Below are positions 1 to 6,193 of a stretch of 6,932 nucleotides of DNA, piece by piece. The stretch is from Methanoregulaceae archaeon. GTDB taxonomy: Archaea > Halobacteriota > Methanomicrobia > Methanomicrobiales > Methanospirillaceae. The first letter of the stretch is position 1, and each line of letters opens with the position of its first letter. Under the pieces are notes generated by a model, which saw only the letters and a program-made list of their open reading frames with translations, was not told the origin of the DNA and ran no database searches. A program made the translations under genes and the position numbers. Location: contig JALOPT010000089.1 of assembly GCA_025453715.1 (NCBI GenBank), positions 1-6,932 of the forward strand. The letters run 5' to 3'.

Positions 1-215
1 CAAGCATGGGGAATGCAAGTATCCCGGCGTTCTTCATACCCGGTATGCATCAAATATTTGCTGGGAACAGTAACTTCCGGACCGCCACGGACCGGGTCCT
101 CACAGGGTGGCGACCAGGCCTTTCGGTGTAGCTTAACGAAACAAATCGGGAATATCGAGCCATTAAACATTTTCTTCAATCATGTACGGAGAATTGTTCC
201 GGGTAAAATATCGGG

Positions 216-239
216 CGGACCAAAAAAAGGTAAGGTCCG
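216..239. repeat. Inverted repeat CGGACC...GGTCCG with A7/T7 loop
   Basis: Perfect 6-bp arms at 216-221 and 234-239 flank a 12-base loop containing seven consecutive A (222-228), which reads as T7 on the minus strand. For minus-strand transcription leaving the chemoreceptor gene, the T7 run could act as an archaeal T-tract terminator. The CGGACC arm also occurs at 78-83 and 88-93. Function is inferred only. Confidence 0.35.
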
Positions 240-250
240 GGTCTCGAGGC

Positions 251-297
251 TTTTATAAAACAGGGTGGGGGTCCGCCATCCTCATGTGGAAGGCGGA
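251..297 (-). terminator. Possible 3' end of the chemoreceptor transcript
   Basis: Downstream of the chemoreceptor stop on the minus strand, bases 297-272 form a hairpin with 9 base pairs, one A-A mismatch and a 6-base loop (arms 272-281 and 288-297). About 12 bases further on comes the palindrome TTTTATAAAA (251-260). The T-run does not directly abut the stem, so this is a weak terminator candidate. The T7 at 222-228 is an alternative end point. Confidence 0.35.
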
Positions 298-346
298 AAT
301 GTGACACCAGGGTTATTTGATCATTTCACCGGGCAACGGCCCTGTT

Positions 347-2506
347 TCAGATCTTGAACTTCGACATTTCCTTCGATACACTATCGACGATATGGTTCAC
401 ACTCCCGACAACTTTGGTGATCTGATCAATAGAGGCCGAGGCTTCTTCTGCAGCTGCAGCTGCATCCATTGCATCTTTCGCTGTCCCGTGGACCATCTGC
501 TGTACTTCATTGACACTGGCGGTAACTTCCTGCACAGTTGCTGCCTGTTCTTCACTGAGGCTTGCAACTTCGACTACGTTCTTGCTGATATCCTCTATCG
601 AACGGACGATGTCATTGAACGAACGGAGCGTCTGGCTGAGGGCTTCACTTCCTGATTTAACTTCGCGGTTTGATGACGCAACTGCTTCCCCGGCTGCCAT
701 GGACTTTTTCTGGAGCGTCCCTATCATATCAGCGATGTTTTCAGCCGATGCGCGTGATTCCTGGGCAAGGGATTTGACTTCTGTTGCGACCACCGCAAAA
801 CCCCTGCCTGCCTCTCCTGCACGGGCAGCTTCGATTGCTGCGTTCAGTGCAAGCAGGTTTGTCTGGTTTGCAAGGTCACTGATCAAACCGACTATCTTAC
901 CGATCTTATCCATCTCAACCTTGATATCGACAATAATCTTGTCGACCTCGTTAGAAGAATTGGTGATACTAACCATGCCGCGTTCCGCCTGAGCTGCAAG
1001 TTCAGTCCCTTTTACACTCATGTTATTCGCATTTTCGGTGAGTTGTGAGACTTTCTCAGCTTTCTGGGCAACTTCCGTCACGGTCTGGTTGAGGTCTTCC
1101 ATGGCCCGTAATACCTGGCTGATCCCTTCATTTCCACGTTCAGCGTTGGTACTGACACCCTGTGCATTGAGGGCGATATGCTCGGCACCTGAGGCAACTT
1201 CCTCGATACTTGCATTGGCTTCCTCTGCACTCGATGCAAGATCCATAATCTGGCGGTTGATCAGGTCAACAGCTTTTGAGACCTCGATACCGGTATTATT
1301 CAGGGACTCTTTGAATTTGAGGAAATCGCCTTCCATGTGAAGGTTTTCATCAACCCGCGTCGCAAAATTACACTTTGCGAATTCGGTTGCCATCCGCATC
1401 GCTTCGTTGAGCGGCCCCATTACTGCATCAAGGGTGGCATTAAACCCTTCAACAATTTTACGGTAATCTCCGAGGTGCCGGGTTGTGTCCGCCCGTGTCT
1501 TGAGTTTGCCCTCCACTGCCGCTTTTGCGAGCATATTCGCATCGGCAATCATATTGGTAAGGGCTGACTGGACATCTGCAAGGTTATTATTGATCCCAGA
1601 GAAATTCGCATATGCTTCCCTCGTATTATCAGTTGGGGTTGCAATAGTAAGGTTAAATCCGAGGTTCCCTGTTGCAAGCATCCCAAGATTCGATGAGAGG
1701 CTGCTGACATAGGCATCAGTAAAATCCTTGAGTTCCTTTTTCGCCAGGTCTATCTTGTGTTTTTCTGTATTATCCTGGTAGGTGGCCATCATGCTGACAA
1801 TTTCACCCGAAAGGTCGAGGAGCGGTACTATATTCTGCTCGAGGTACTTGACACCAGTCGGGAACTCTACGACAACCTCGCCGATTACACCTTTCTTCGT
1901 TTCGACAGCTTCACGGATCCCGTGGCCACTCTTCTCAAGTACCTTGAATTCTTTCATGTTCATCTTCTGGAGACGCTCTTCTGACCAGCCGCAAAGTGTC
2001 AGGAAGGCTTCATTTGCCAGTTTGATGTCCATTTTGGTAGTAAAGATAATCAATGGCATCGGGTTCTGCATAATCATGGTATACCCAAGCTGTTTCTGCT
2101 TTTTTGCCTCATCGGTAGCCTTCGCAAGCTTGGTATATATCTCAGTTTCCCGAATAATCGCTGGGACAAGGCGTGAATAGTTACCTTTTTTAATAAAGTC
2201 CTGAGCACCCGAATTTAATACTGAAAGAACTGTTTCCTCACTGTCATCATTTGCAATAACAATGAAGGGCATCTTCAGGCCCATTTCCTTTAAGACTTTC
2301 ATCGCAGCTAATGCTCCGAAACCGGGGATTGCATAATCGCATAGTATCAGGTCCCATTTCTCCCGGCCAAGGATAGCACGCATCTGGCGTTCATTATCAA
2401 CACGTTCATACTGGACTTTAAGCCCTTCTCTTGTCATCTGATGTACAAGCAGGTCTGTTTCTTCCTGCGAAGTATCAATAATTACAATATTAAGTTCCCT
2501 AACCAT
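347..2506 (-). CDS. Soluble methyl-accepting chemotaxis protein, REC-PAS-HAMP-MCP
   Basis: Cytoplasmic chemoreceptor-like signal transducer of 719 residues, expected to control a CheA kinase through CheW. Numbered from the ATG at 2506, the order is: receiver domain (about 6-124), PAS domain (about 141-248), two to three HAMP-like modules (about 266-420, including the GDYRKIVEG and GPLNEAMRM segments), and an MCP signalling coiled coil (about 421-700). The highly conserved hairpin tip with QTNLLALNAAIEAARAGE and GRGFAVVA lies near 544-584. There is no signal peptide or membrane helix, so input must be intracellular. The receiver keeps Asp11, phospho-acceptor Asp57 and Lys107. The second acidic residue is Thr12 and the usual Thr/Ser switch residue is Ala85, so its phosphorylation chemistry is doubtful. 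There is no C-terminal NWETF-type CheR tether. The ATG at 2506 is preferred because GGTGA lies four bases upstream; a GTG at 2533 would add nine residues. No che genes lie in the window, so its partner array is unknown. Confidence 0.93.
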   Translation of the reverse strand: MVRELNIVIIDTSQEETDLLVHQMTREGLKVQYERVDNERQMRAILGREKWDLILCDYAIPGFGALAAMKVLKEMGLKMPFIVIANDDSEETVLSVLNSGAQDFIKKGNYSRLVPAIIRETEIYTKLAKATDEAKKQKQLGYTMIMQNPMPLIIFTTKMDIKLANEAFLTLCGWSEERLQKMNMKEFKVLEKSGHGIREAVETKKGVIGEVVVEFPTGVKYLEQNIVPLLDLSGEIVSMMATYQDNTEKHKIDLAKKELKDFTDAYVSSLSSNLGMLATGNLGFNLTIATPTDNTREAYANFSGINNNLADVQSALTNMIADANMLAKAAVEGKLKTRADTTRHLGDYRKIVEGFNATLDAVMGPLNEAMRMATEFAKCNFATRVDENLHMEGDFLKFKESLNNTGIEVSKAVDLINRQIMDLASSAEEANASIEEVASGAEHIALNAQGVSTNAERGNEGISQVLRAMEDLNQTVTEVAQKAEKVSQLTENANNMSVKGTELAAQAERGMVSITNSSNEVDKIIVDIKVEMDKIGKIVGLISDLANQTNLLALNAAIEAARAGEAGRGFAVVATEVKSLAQESRASAENIADMIGTLQKKSMAAGEAVASSNREVKSGSEALSQTLRSFNDIVRSIEDISKNVVEVASLSEEQAATVQEVTASVNEVQQMVHGTAKDAMDAAAAAEEASASIDQITKVVGSVNHIVDSVSKEMSKFKI

Positions 2507-2510
2507 TTCG

Positions 2511-2515
2511 TCACC
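2511..2515 (-). promoter_or_regulatory. Shine-Dalgarno site deciding the chemoreceptor start
   Basis: GGTGA on the minus strand, complementary to the archaeal 16S rRNA 3' tail, ends four bases before the ATG at 2506. It supports that start over the GTG at 2533, which has only a GGAAGG directly abutting it. Confidence 0.55.
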
Positions 2516-2608
2516 ATACCCTTTGTTCGTCACCCTTCCGGTTTTCTTTGCATTAATTCTATTCCGCCCATTGGTATTAAGGCATCAGTCCTGTGATCCT
2601 CATTGCTG

Positions 2609-2637
2609 TTCATTCCCTGATTGCCTGACTGAATGAA
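2609..2637. repeat. Inverted repeat TTCATTC...GAATGAA upstream of chemoreceptor
   Basis: Perfect 7-bp arms at 2609-2615 and 2631-2637 have centres 22 bp apart, about two helical turns. The 15-base spacer contains the direct repeat CCTGA at 2616 and 2624. It lies about 105 bases upstream of the chemoreceptor ATG, so it could be a regulator-binding site or a leader hairpin. Function is inferred from symmetry and position only. Confidence 0.35.
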
Positions 2638-2711
2638 TACATCTTTCAAGGTTAACCAAGGTATAGGGATCCCCGGTCTGACAGATAACGGGTAATTTAC
2701 TATTCATACCA

Positions 2712-2725
2712 GTGTATAAAAAATA
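2712..2725 (-). promoter_or_regulatory. Candidate TATA element for the chemoreceptor
   Basis: On the minus strand this reads TTATTTTTTATACA, resembling an archaeal TATA box. Initiation about 25 bases downstream would give a leader of roughly 180 bases containing the 2609-2637 inverted repeat. The same A/T stretch could be read in the plus direction. Weaker TATA-like sequences lie nearer the gene, around 2550-2585. Confidence 0.25.
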
Positions 2726-2853
2726 ATTGTTTCCAGTTGCTTCTCGTCAACAGGTATTATCCGGTTAAACCCGGTCCGGTTATCAGGTGCCAGAACGGCC
2801 TGTGTTTCCAGGAGACGCGGGGTATTGTACACTATCCGTGCCTGCAGTTCAAA

Positions 2854-2913
2854 TTGCAATAAACCAACATGAAAAAGACCGCCCTTTATTCAGTATAAGT
2901 TAATTTATTGCAA
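2854..2913. repeat. Perfect 10-bp inverted repeat TTGCAATAAA / TTTATTGCAA
   Basis: Arms at 2854-2863 and 2904-2913 are exact reverse complements, separated by 40 bases, with centres exactly 50 bp apart (close to five helical turns). The right arm ends 65 bases before the TPR gene's ATG and overlaps a TATA-like stretch. This is consistent with paired operator half-sites on one face of the helix. A chance match in A/T-rich DNA is not excluded. Confidence 0.4.
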
Positions 2914-2920
2914 ATCAGAA

Positions 2921-2936
2921 CCTTTTTCTATATTCA
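2921..2936 (+). promoter_or_regulatory. Candidate TATA element for the TPR gene
   Basis: CCTTTTTCTATATTCA contains a TATA-like core (about 2925-2935) 45-55 bases upstream of the ATG, giving a short leader if transcription starts about 25 bases downstream. The alternative TATAAGTTAATTT at 2894-2906 would give a leader of about 55 bases. No strong BRE is visible. Confidence 0.25.
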
Positions 2937-2978
2937 GGGCCTAAAACGCCATAGGTATAGCGGGGTCCGGGAAAATAA

Positions 2979-3728
2979 ATGGAAAGCGTCAGGGATTCGG
3001 ATTTCTGGAAGGACCAGGGGAATAATTACTACAAAAACGGCAATTATATCGATGCAATCATCTGCTATAAACGAGCCATCGAAGTCAACCCCGGGTCCGA
3101 CAAGGCATGGTATAACCTTGGCATGGCCTATAACCGGATGAACAATAAAAAGGACAGCCGGTCATGTTTTGAAAAAGCCCAGGAACTATCCGGAACCAGA
3201 AATATAAGTCCTTCGGTATCCCGGGGTGCCCCCCCGATGGAGCCGTCGGCAGGTATGGCGGTTCCAGGTCGTTCAGCTGATAATACCGGTGCACAATGGC
3301 CTGACAACCCCGTTGACGGGACCACCTGGCGTGGACTGTTATATCCCGGGGAATGGTGCATCTGGTTTGTGCTGGTTGGCCTGGTTACTTCAGTTTCGGA
3401 CAAACCGGTTTTCGTTTTTATGTATTATACCTGTGCGGTTGCAGCCCTTGTTTCACTCGCTTTCCTCATCATTGGAATTGTAACGCATGTCATAAAACGG
3501 CCCACCCGCGTCCCGGGGCCGGTACCAACGAAACAGGCCTTCCGAAAATCCAACCCTCTTTCCACTTCTTCAATGAACATTAGGACATGGGCAATGTTTT
3601 TCCTGATCTGCTTTGTTGCGTTACTCTGGGCAGTATTTTTGAGTAACCAGGGGCTGATGCTCTGGGTGGGTTTCGCACTGGTAATGATTGTCGTAGGGTT
3701 TAACCTGATTTTTATCTTCAAAAGTTAA
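2979..3728 (+). CDS. Two-repeat TPR protein with four C-terminal membrane helices
   Basis: Membrane protein of 249 residues and unknown specific function. Two consecutive TPR units occupy about 7-40 (Trp10, Gly14, Tyr17, Gly21, Tyr23, Ala26, Tyr30, Ala33, Pro38) and 41-74 (Trp44, Leu47, Gly48, Tyr51, Phe64, Ala67). A Pro/Gly/Ser-rich linker (75-123) follows, then hydrophobic segments near 126-140, 144-172, 203-222 and 226-247. TPR units bind protein partners, so this is probably a membrane-anchored scaffold with the TPR head in the cytoplasm, as there is no signal peptide. The start is fixed by an in-frame TAA immediately before the ATG. The upstream GGGG/CGGG is only a poor ribosome binding site, so the transcript may have a short leader. 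It is divergent from the chemoreceptor and convergent with the caspase gene, so it is probably monocistronic. I do not recognise a named family for the membrane half. Confidence 0.85.
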   Translation: MESVRDSDFWKDQGNNYYKNGNYIDAIICYKRAIEVNPGSDKAWYNLGMAYNRMNNKKDSRSCFEKAQELSGTRNISPSVSRGAPPMEPSAGMAVPGRSADNTGAQWPDNPVDGTTWRGLLYPGEWCIWFVLVGLVTSVSDKPVFVFMYYTCAVAALVSLAFLIIGIVTHVIKRPTRVPGPVPTKQAFRKSNPLSTSSMNIRTWAMFFLICFVALLWAVFLSNQGLMLWVGFALVMIVVGFNLIFIFKS

Positions 3729-3765
3729 GATACGATATAAAAGCCGGGGTGTAGAAAGGGCATCT

Positions 3766-3785
3766 GGGTCATCACCCTGTTTTTT
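3766..3785 (+). terminator. Terminator of the TPR gene
   Basis: A small hairpin GGGT-CATC-ACCC (3766-3777) is followed two bases later by T6 (3780-3785), 38 bases after the TPR stop codon. Hairpin plus T-tract fits a transcription end. An alternative pairing of AGGG (3757-3760) with CCCT (3775-3778) uses the same T-run. Confidence 0.6.
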
Positions 3786-3828
3786 GCATTCAATATGAAT
3801 TCGGTGTTCTTAGCTACCAGCCGGGAAC

Positions 3829-3845
3829 CGGGCCTTTCCGGCCCG
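3829..3845. repeat. GC-rich hairpin between convergent genes
   Basis: CGGGCC and GGCCCG are perfect 6-bp arms around a 5-base loop. The hairpin lies between the ends of the convergent TPR and caspase genes, with no adjoining T-run on either strand. It may be an RNA 3'-end stabiliser or a transcription barrier. Role inferred from position only. Confidence 0.4.
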
Positions 3846-3872
3846 CTGACCTGAACATTCACCAGGAAGCGG

Positions 3873-3878
3873 AAAAAA
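3873..3878 (-). terminator. T6 tract ending the caspase-PEGA transcript
   Basis: The plus-strand A6 is T6 on the minus strand, 15 bases past the caspase-PEGA stop. Preceded by a second T-rich patch (TATTTCC), it fits the T-tract type of archaeal terminator. The 3829-3845 hairpin lies further downstream. Confidence 0.4.
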
Positions 3879-3893
3879 TGGAAATACAAGTAT

Positions 3894-6188
3894 CTACGAT
3901 CGGGTGAATTGCACGGATACCGGTGTAGTCATCCCTGCAGTTACGGTGACACTCTGTGAAACGGATTTATATCCATATTTTGTCAGCCGCAACGAATGAG
4001 TCCCGGCAGAGATCCTGTTTAGTGTCGTGGGGGTGTATACACCCAGATATTTGCCATCAAGGTAAAGCAGTGCTTTCGATGGCTGGGAAGTGATGTAAAT
4101 TGAGCCCGTCGCAGTCGCCGGAGAAGACAGTTCCATTACTATTTCAGAGGTATGGCCGGCTGTCACCGTCACGCTCTGTGACTGGTCAGTATACCCCGTC
4201 AGACTGCACCGCACGGTATGGGTCCCTGCTGATATGCTGTTTAGTGTTTTCGGTGTTGTGCACCCCGTATCGGTCCCGTCAAGGTAGATCCTTGCACCCG
4301 ACGGACTTGAACTCACGGAGATCGATCCCGTTACGGGGGCCTGGCGGACCAGGTACATCTTTACCGCCGATGTCCTCCCACCATTCACAATTACACTCTT
4401 GGATTGGTCAGTATACCCCGTCAGGCTGCACCGCACGGTATGGGCCCCGGCCGTTATACCACCGATTGTTCTCGGTGTTGTGTACCCCGTATCGGTCCCG
4501 TCAAGGTAGATCCTTGCACCCGACGGACTTGAACTCACGGAGATCGATCCCGTTACAGGGGCCTGGCCCTGGAGTGTTAATGTTACACTCGTTGTCTGGC
4601 CGGCTGTCACCGTCACGCTCTGTGACTGGTCGGTATACCCGCTCTTGCTGCAGCGGACCGTATGGGTCCCCGCTGATATGCTGCTGAGTGTTTTCGGCGT
4701 TGTATACCCCGTATCGGTCCCGTCAAGGTAGATCCTTGCACCCGATGGACTTGAACTCACGGAGAGAGTACCTGTTGCCGGGGCCTGGCGGACCAGGTAC
4801 ATCTTCACCGCAGAGGTCCTGCCACCACTCACGGTTACACTCTGGGACTGGTTAGTATACCCCGTCAGGCTGCACCGCACAGTATGGGCCCCGGCCGTTA
4901 CACCACCGATTGTCCTCGGCGTGATATATCCCGTATCGGCCCCGTCGAGATAAATCCGGGCTCCGTTCGGACTCGAACTCACGGAGATCGATCCTGTAAC
5001 CGGGGCCTGGCCCTGGAGTGTTAATGCTACACTCGTTGTCTGGCCGGTATTTACCGTTACGGTCTGCGACTGATCGATATAGCCACTCAGGCTGCAGCGG
5101 ACCGTGTGGCTCCCTGCCACAATACCGGAGAGAGTCACTGGTGTTTTATAACCGGTATTTTTACCATCGAGGTAGACTGCTGCCCCTGCCGGGTTCGATT
5201 GTATATCAATTGTCCCCACTTCTGAAGACCCGTGAGAAGACATCAGCAGGTCATTGGATGGGTTGCCATCATACATCACCGGGTGCTGGTCATAATGCTT
5301 CCAGGTGGTAAGCGGTGATGCATAATTAAAGGCCTCTTCTGCTGATACCCAGGTGTCGGAATTCGTATCTGCCGACGGGGTACCCACTCCCTCAGTAATG
5401 TACGTGGTAAACCAGCTGCCCGAATCAGAATTGGTCCAGGAACCCTCACCCACCCTGCAGGAAACGAGGATGACATACTGGTTACCGGTAAGGGCTTTCC
5501 GCTGTTCACCGGAACTTTGCACGACGGCATTCCTGCTTTCAAACGTACCGGCGAAATTCAGTGAAAACCGGTCCGCCTCTGAAGTTTCACCGGTCCCATA
5601 TGTTGCCTTTGAGGCAGTGACCAGTTCCTTCGTGGTACCCTTGATCATCCCCTCTGCTTCGCAGGCATCAATAACAACAAGGACCTGGCTGCACCGGATC
5701 CCGTCAAGCCACTGCTTCAGTTCCGTGCTTGAAATATCGTTGGTGACCGAGTCGGAATCAGTATCGTACGGTTCGATGTATGCAGTCCCGATGTATGAGG
5801 GGTAGGTGTAGCCATGACCGCTGAAATAAAAAACAAACGTATCATCCTTACCTGCCCGTGAGGCCGCCTGGAGAAGCGCGGTCCGGATAGCGCTCTTGGT
5901 TGCCTTGGCGTCTTCTAATGTCGTGATTCTCGAAGCGGAATACCCGCAGTCATTGATAAGCATCTCTTTCATATGTGGCGCATCATATTGAACCCCATCG
6001 AGGTTATTTGACGGGTCCGAGTACGTTGACACACCAACGAGGAGCGCATAGCTTACTCCCCCGGATTTTACGGCATCATTATTTACCGCAGCAGCACTGC
6101 CATAATATGTTCCCGATGCAGATACCGCCCCAATCAGGAGGAGAGTTAGAATCAGAATTGAAAAAACCAGTATTTTTTTATTGATCAT
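3894..6188 (-). CDS. Exported caspase-like (C14) peptidase with six PEGA domains
   Basis: Protein of 764 residues. Numbered from the ATG at 6188, it starts with two lysines (4-5) and a hydrophobic run to about 22, and a likely signal peptidase site after AVSA (residue 24). A caspase/metacaspase fold follows (about 44-315), with catalytic His125 in FYFSGHG and Cys176 in VVIDAC, the expected dyad order and spacing. Metacaspases usually cut after Arg or Lys; this specificity is not shown here. Six PEGA domains (324-397, 398-471, 472-545, 546-619, 620-693, 694-764) have exact 74-residue spacing through unit 5. PEGA domains are surface beta-sandwich modules. The protein ends directly after the last one, with no PGF-CTERM sorting signal or second membrane helix, so it is secreted or held by an uncleaved N-terminus. 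The putative ribosome binding site is AGGGG, nine bases upstream. A TTG at 6191 is an alternative start. It is transcribed in the same direction as sixA, across a 115-base gap. Exporting the protease makes a role in intracellular cell death less likely than surface processing; this is inference. Confidence 0.9.
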   Translation of the reverse strand: MINKKILVFSILILTLLLIGAVSASGTYYGSAAAVNNDAVKSGGVSYALLVGVSTYSDPSNNLDGVQYDAPHMKEMLINDCGYSASRITTLEDAKATKSAIRTALLQAASRAGKDDTFVFYFSGHGYTYPSYIGTAYIEPYDTDSDSVTNDISSTELKQWLDGIRCSQVLVVIDACEAEGMIKGTTKELVTASKATYGTGETSEADRFSLNFAGTFESRNAVVQSSGEQRKALTGNQYVILVSCRVGEGSWTNSDSGSWFTTYITEGVGTPSADTNSDTWVSAEEAFNYASPLTTWKHYDQHPVMYDGNPSNDLLMSSHGSSEVGTIDIQSNPAGAAVYLDGKNTGYKTPVTLSGIVAGSHTVRCSLSGYIDQSQTVTVNTGQTTSVALTLQGQAPVTGSISVSSSPNGARIYLDGADTGYITPRTIGGVTAGAHTVRCSLTGYTNQSQSVTVSGGRTSAVKMYLVRQAPATGTLSVSSSPSGARIYLDGTDTGYTTPKTLSSISAGTHTVRCSKSGYTDQSQSVTVTAGQTTSVTLTLQGQAPVTGSISVSSSPSGARIYLDGTDTGYTTPRTIGGITAGAHTVRCSLTGYTDQSKSVIVNGGRTSAVKMYLVRQAPVTGSISVSSSPSGARIYLDGTDTGCTTPKTLNSISAGTHTVRCSLTGYTDQSQSVTVTAGHTSEIVMELSSPATATGSIYITSQPSKALLYLDGKYLGVYTPTTLNRISAGTHSLRLTKYGYKSVSQSVTVTAGMTTPVSVQFTRS
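3897..5219 (-). repeat. Tandem array of six PEGA units, 222-bp period
   Basis: In gene order the units lie at 4998-5219, 4776-4997, 4554-4775, 4332-4553, 4110-4331 and 3897-4109. DNA is strongly conserved: 4262-4334 and 4484-4556 are identical over 73 bp at an offset of exactly 222, and a near-identical third copy starts at 4706. The second halves of the units alternate. Units 1 and 3 end in LTLQGQAPV, whereas units 2 and 4 carry GGRTSAVKMYLVRQAP, which indicates amplification in 444-bp pairs. Unit 5 resembles unit 3 in its middle but diverges at its end. Unit 6 is a divergent cap. Low synonymous divergence points to recent duplication or gene conversion. Confidence 0.9.
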
Positions 6189-6193
6189 CAATG

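Larger units (their letters stand above)
1..346. other. Left intergenic region without a convincing gene
   Basis: No recognisable gene was found here. The plus frame beginning at base 1 stays open to a stop at 256-258 (85 codons, with an ATG at 13). Its translation is rich in Arg, Ser, Gly and Pro, matches no family I know and has no clear ribosome binding site. It could be the tail of a gene entering from the left, but I treat it as probable non-coding sequence. The stretch holds a palindrome at 35-47 (CATACC C GGTATG), a GGACC-G-GGTCC palindrome at 89-99, a CGGACC/GGTCCG hairpin at 216-239 and the 3' flank of the minus-strand chemoreceptor gene. I see no tRNA or rRNA signature. Confidence 0.5.
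2507..2978. other. Divergent intergenic region between chemoreceptor and TPR gene
   Basis: These 472 bases separate two divergently transcribed genes and should contain both promoters. I find no ORF of substance, tRNA or known riboswitch. It holds A/T-rich TATA-like stretches (2712-2725, 2894-2910, 2921-2936), an inverted repeat with 7-bp arms at 2609-2637, and a perfect 10-bp inverted repeat at 2854-2913. It also has a short imperfect palindrome around TGTACA (2826-2831) and two copies of GGTCCGG (2773-2779, 2964-2970). The length is generous for two simple archaeal promoters, which suggests regulation or long leaders. Confidence 0.6.

Noticed and set aside
13..258. An 81-codon plus-strand frame that is open from the left edge
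   Set aside because: Composition resembles translated non-coding DNA, no family is recognisable, and it contains palindromes and a T-tract hairpin better explained as intergenic. It is kept only as a caveat in the region entry.
510..992. A 160-codon plus-strand open frame
   Set aside because: It lies wholly opposite the conserved MCP signalling domain, and its Ser/Ala/Leu-rich translation is what antisense of an Ala/Glu coiled coil yields.
2869..2898. A nine-codon plus-strand reading frame (ATG AAA AAG ...) upstream of the TPR gene
   Set aside because: It has no ribosome binding site, it lies inside the spacer of the 10-bp inverted repeat and probably upstream of the transcription start, and it is too short to support.
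4100..4687. A 195-codon plus-strand open frame with internal repeats
   Set aside because: It is the antisense of the PEGA repeats. Its periodicity and openness follow from the repeated minus-strand coding sequence, and it has no independent start context or known domain.
3897..5219. The regular repeat array considered as a CRISPR
   Set aside because: Repeats are 222 bp, in frame and contiguous without unique spacers, and they encode PEGA domains. There are no cas genes.
5276..5542. An 88-codon minus-strand frame overlapping the caspase gene in another frame
   Set aside because: It is an alternative frame inside a clearly coding region with no recognisable product.
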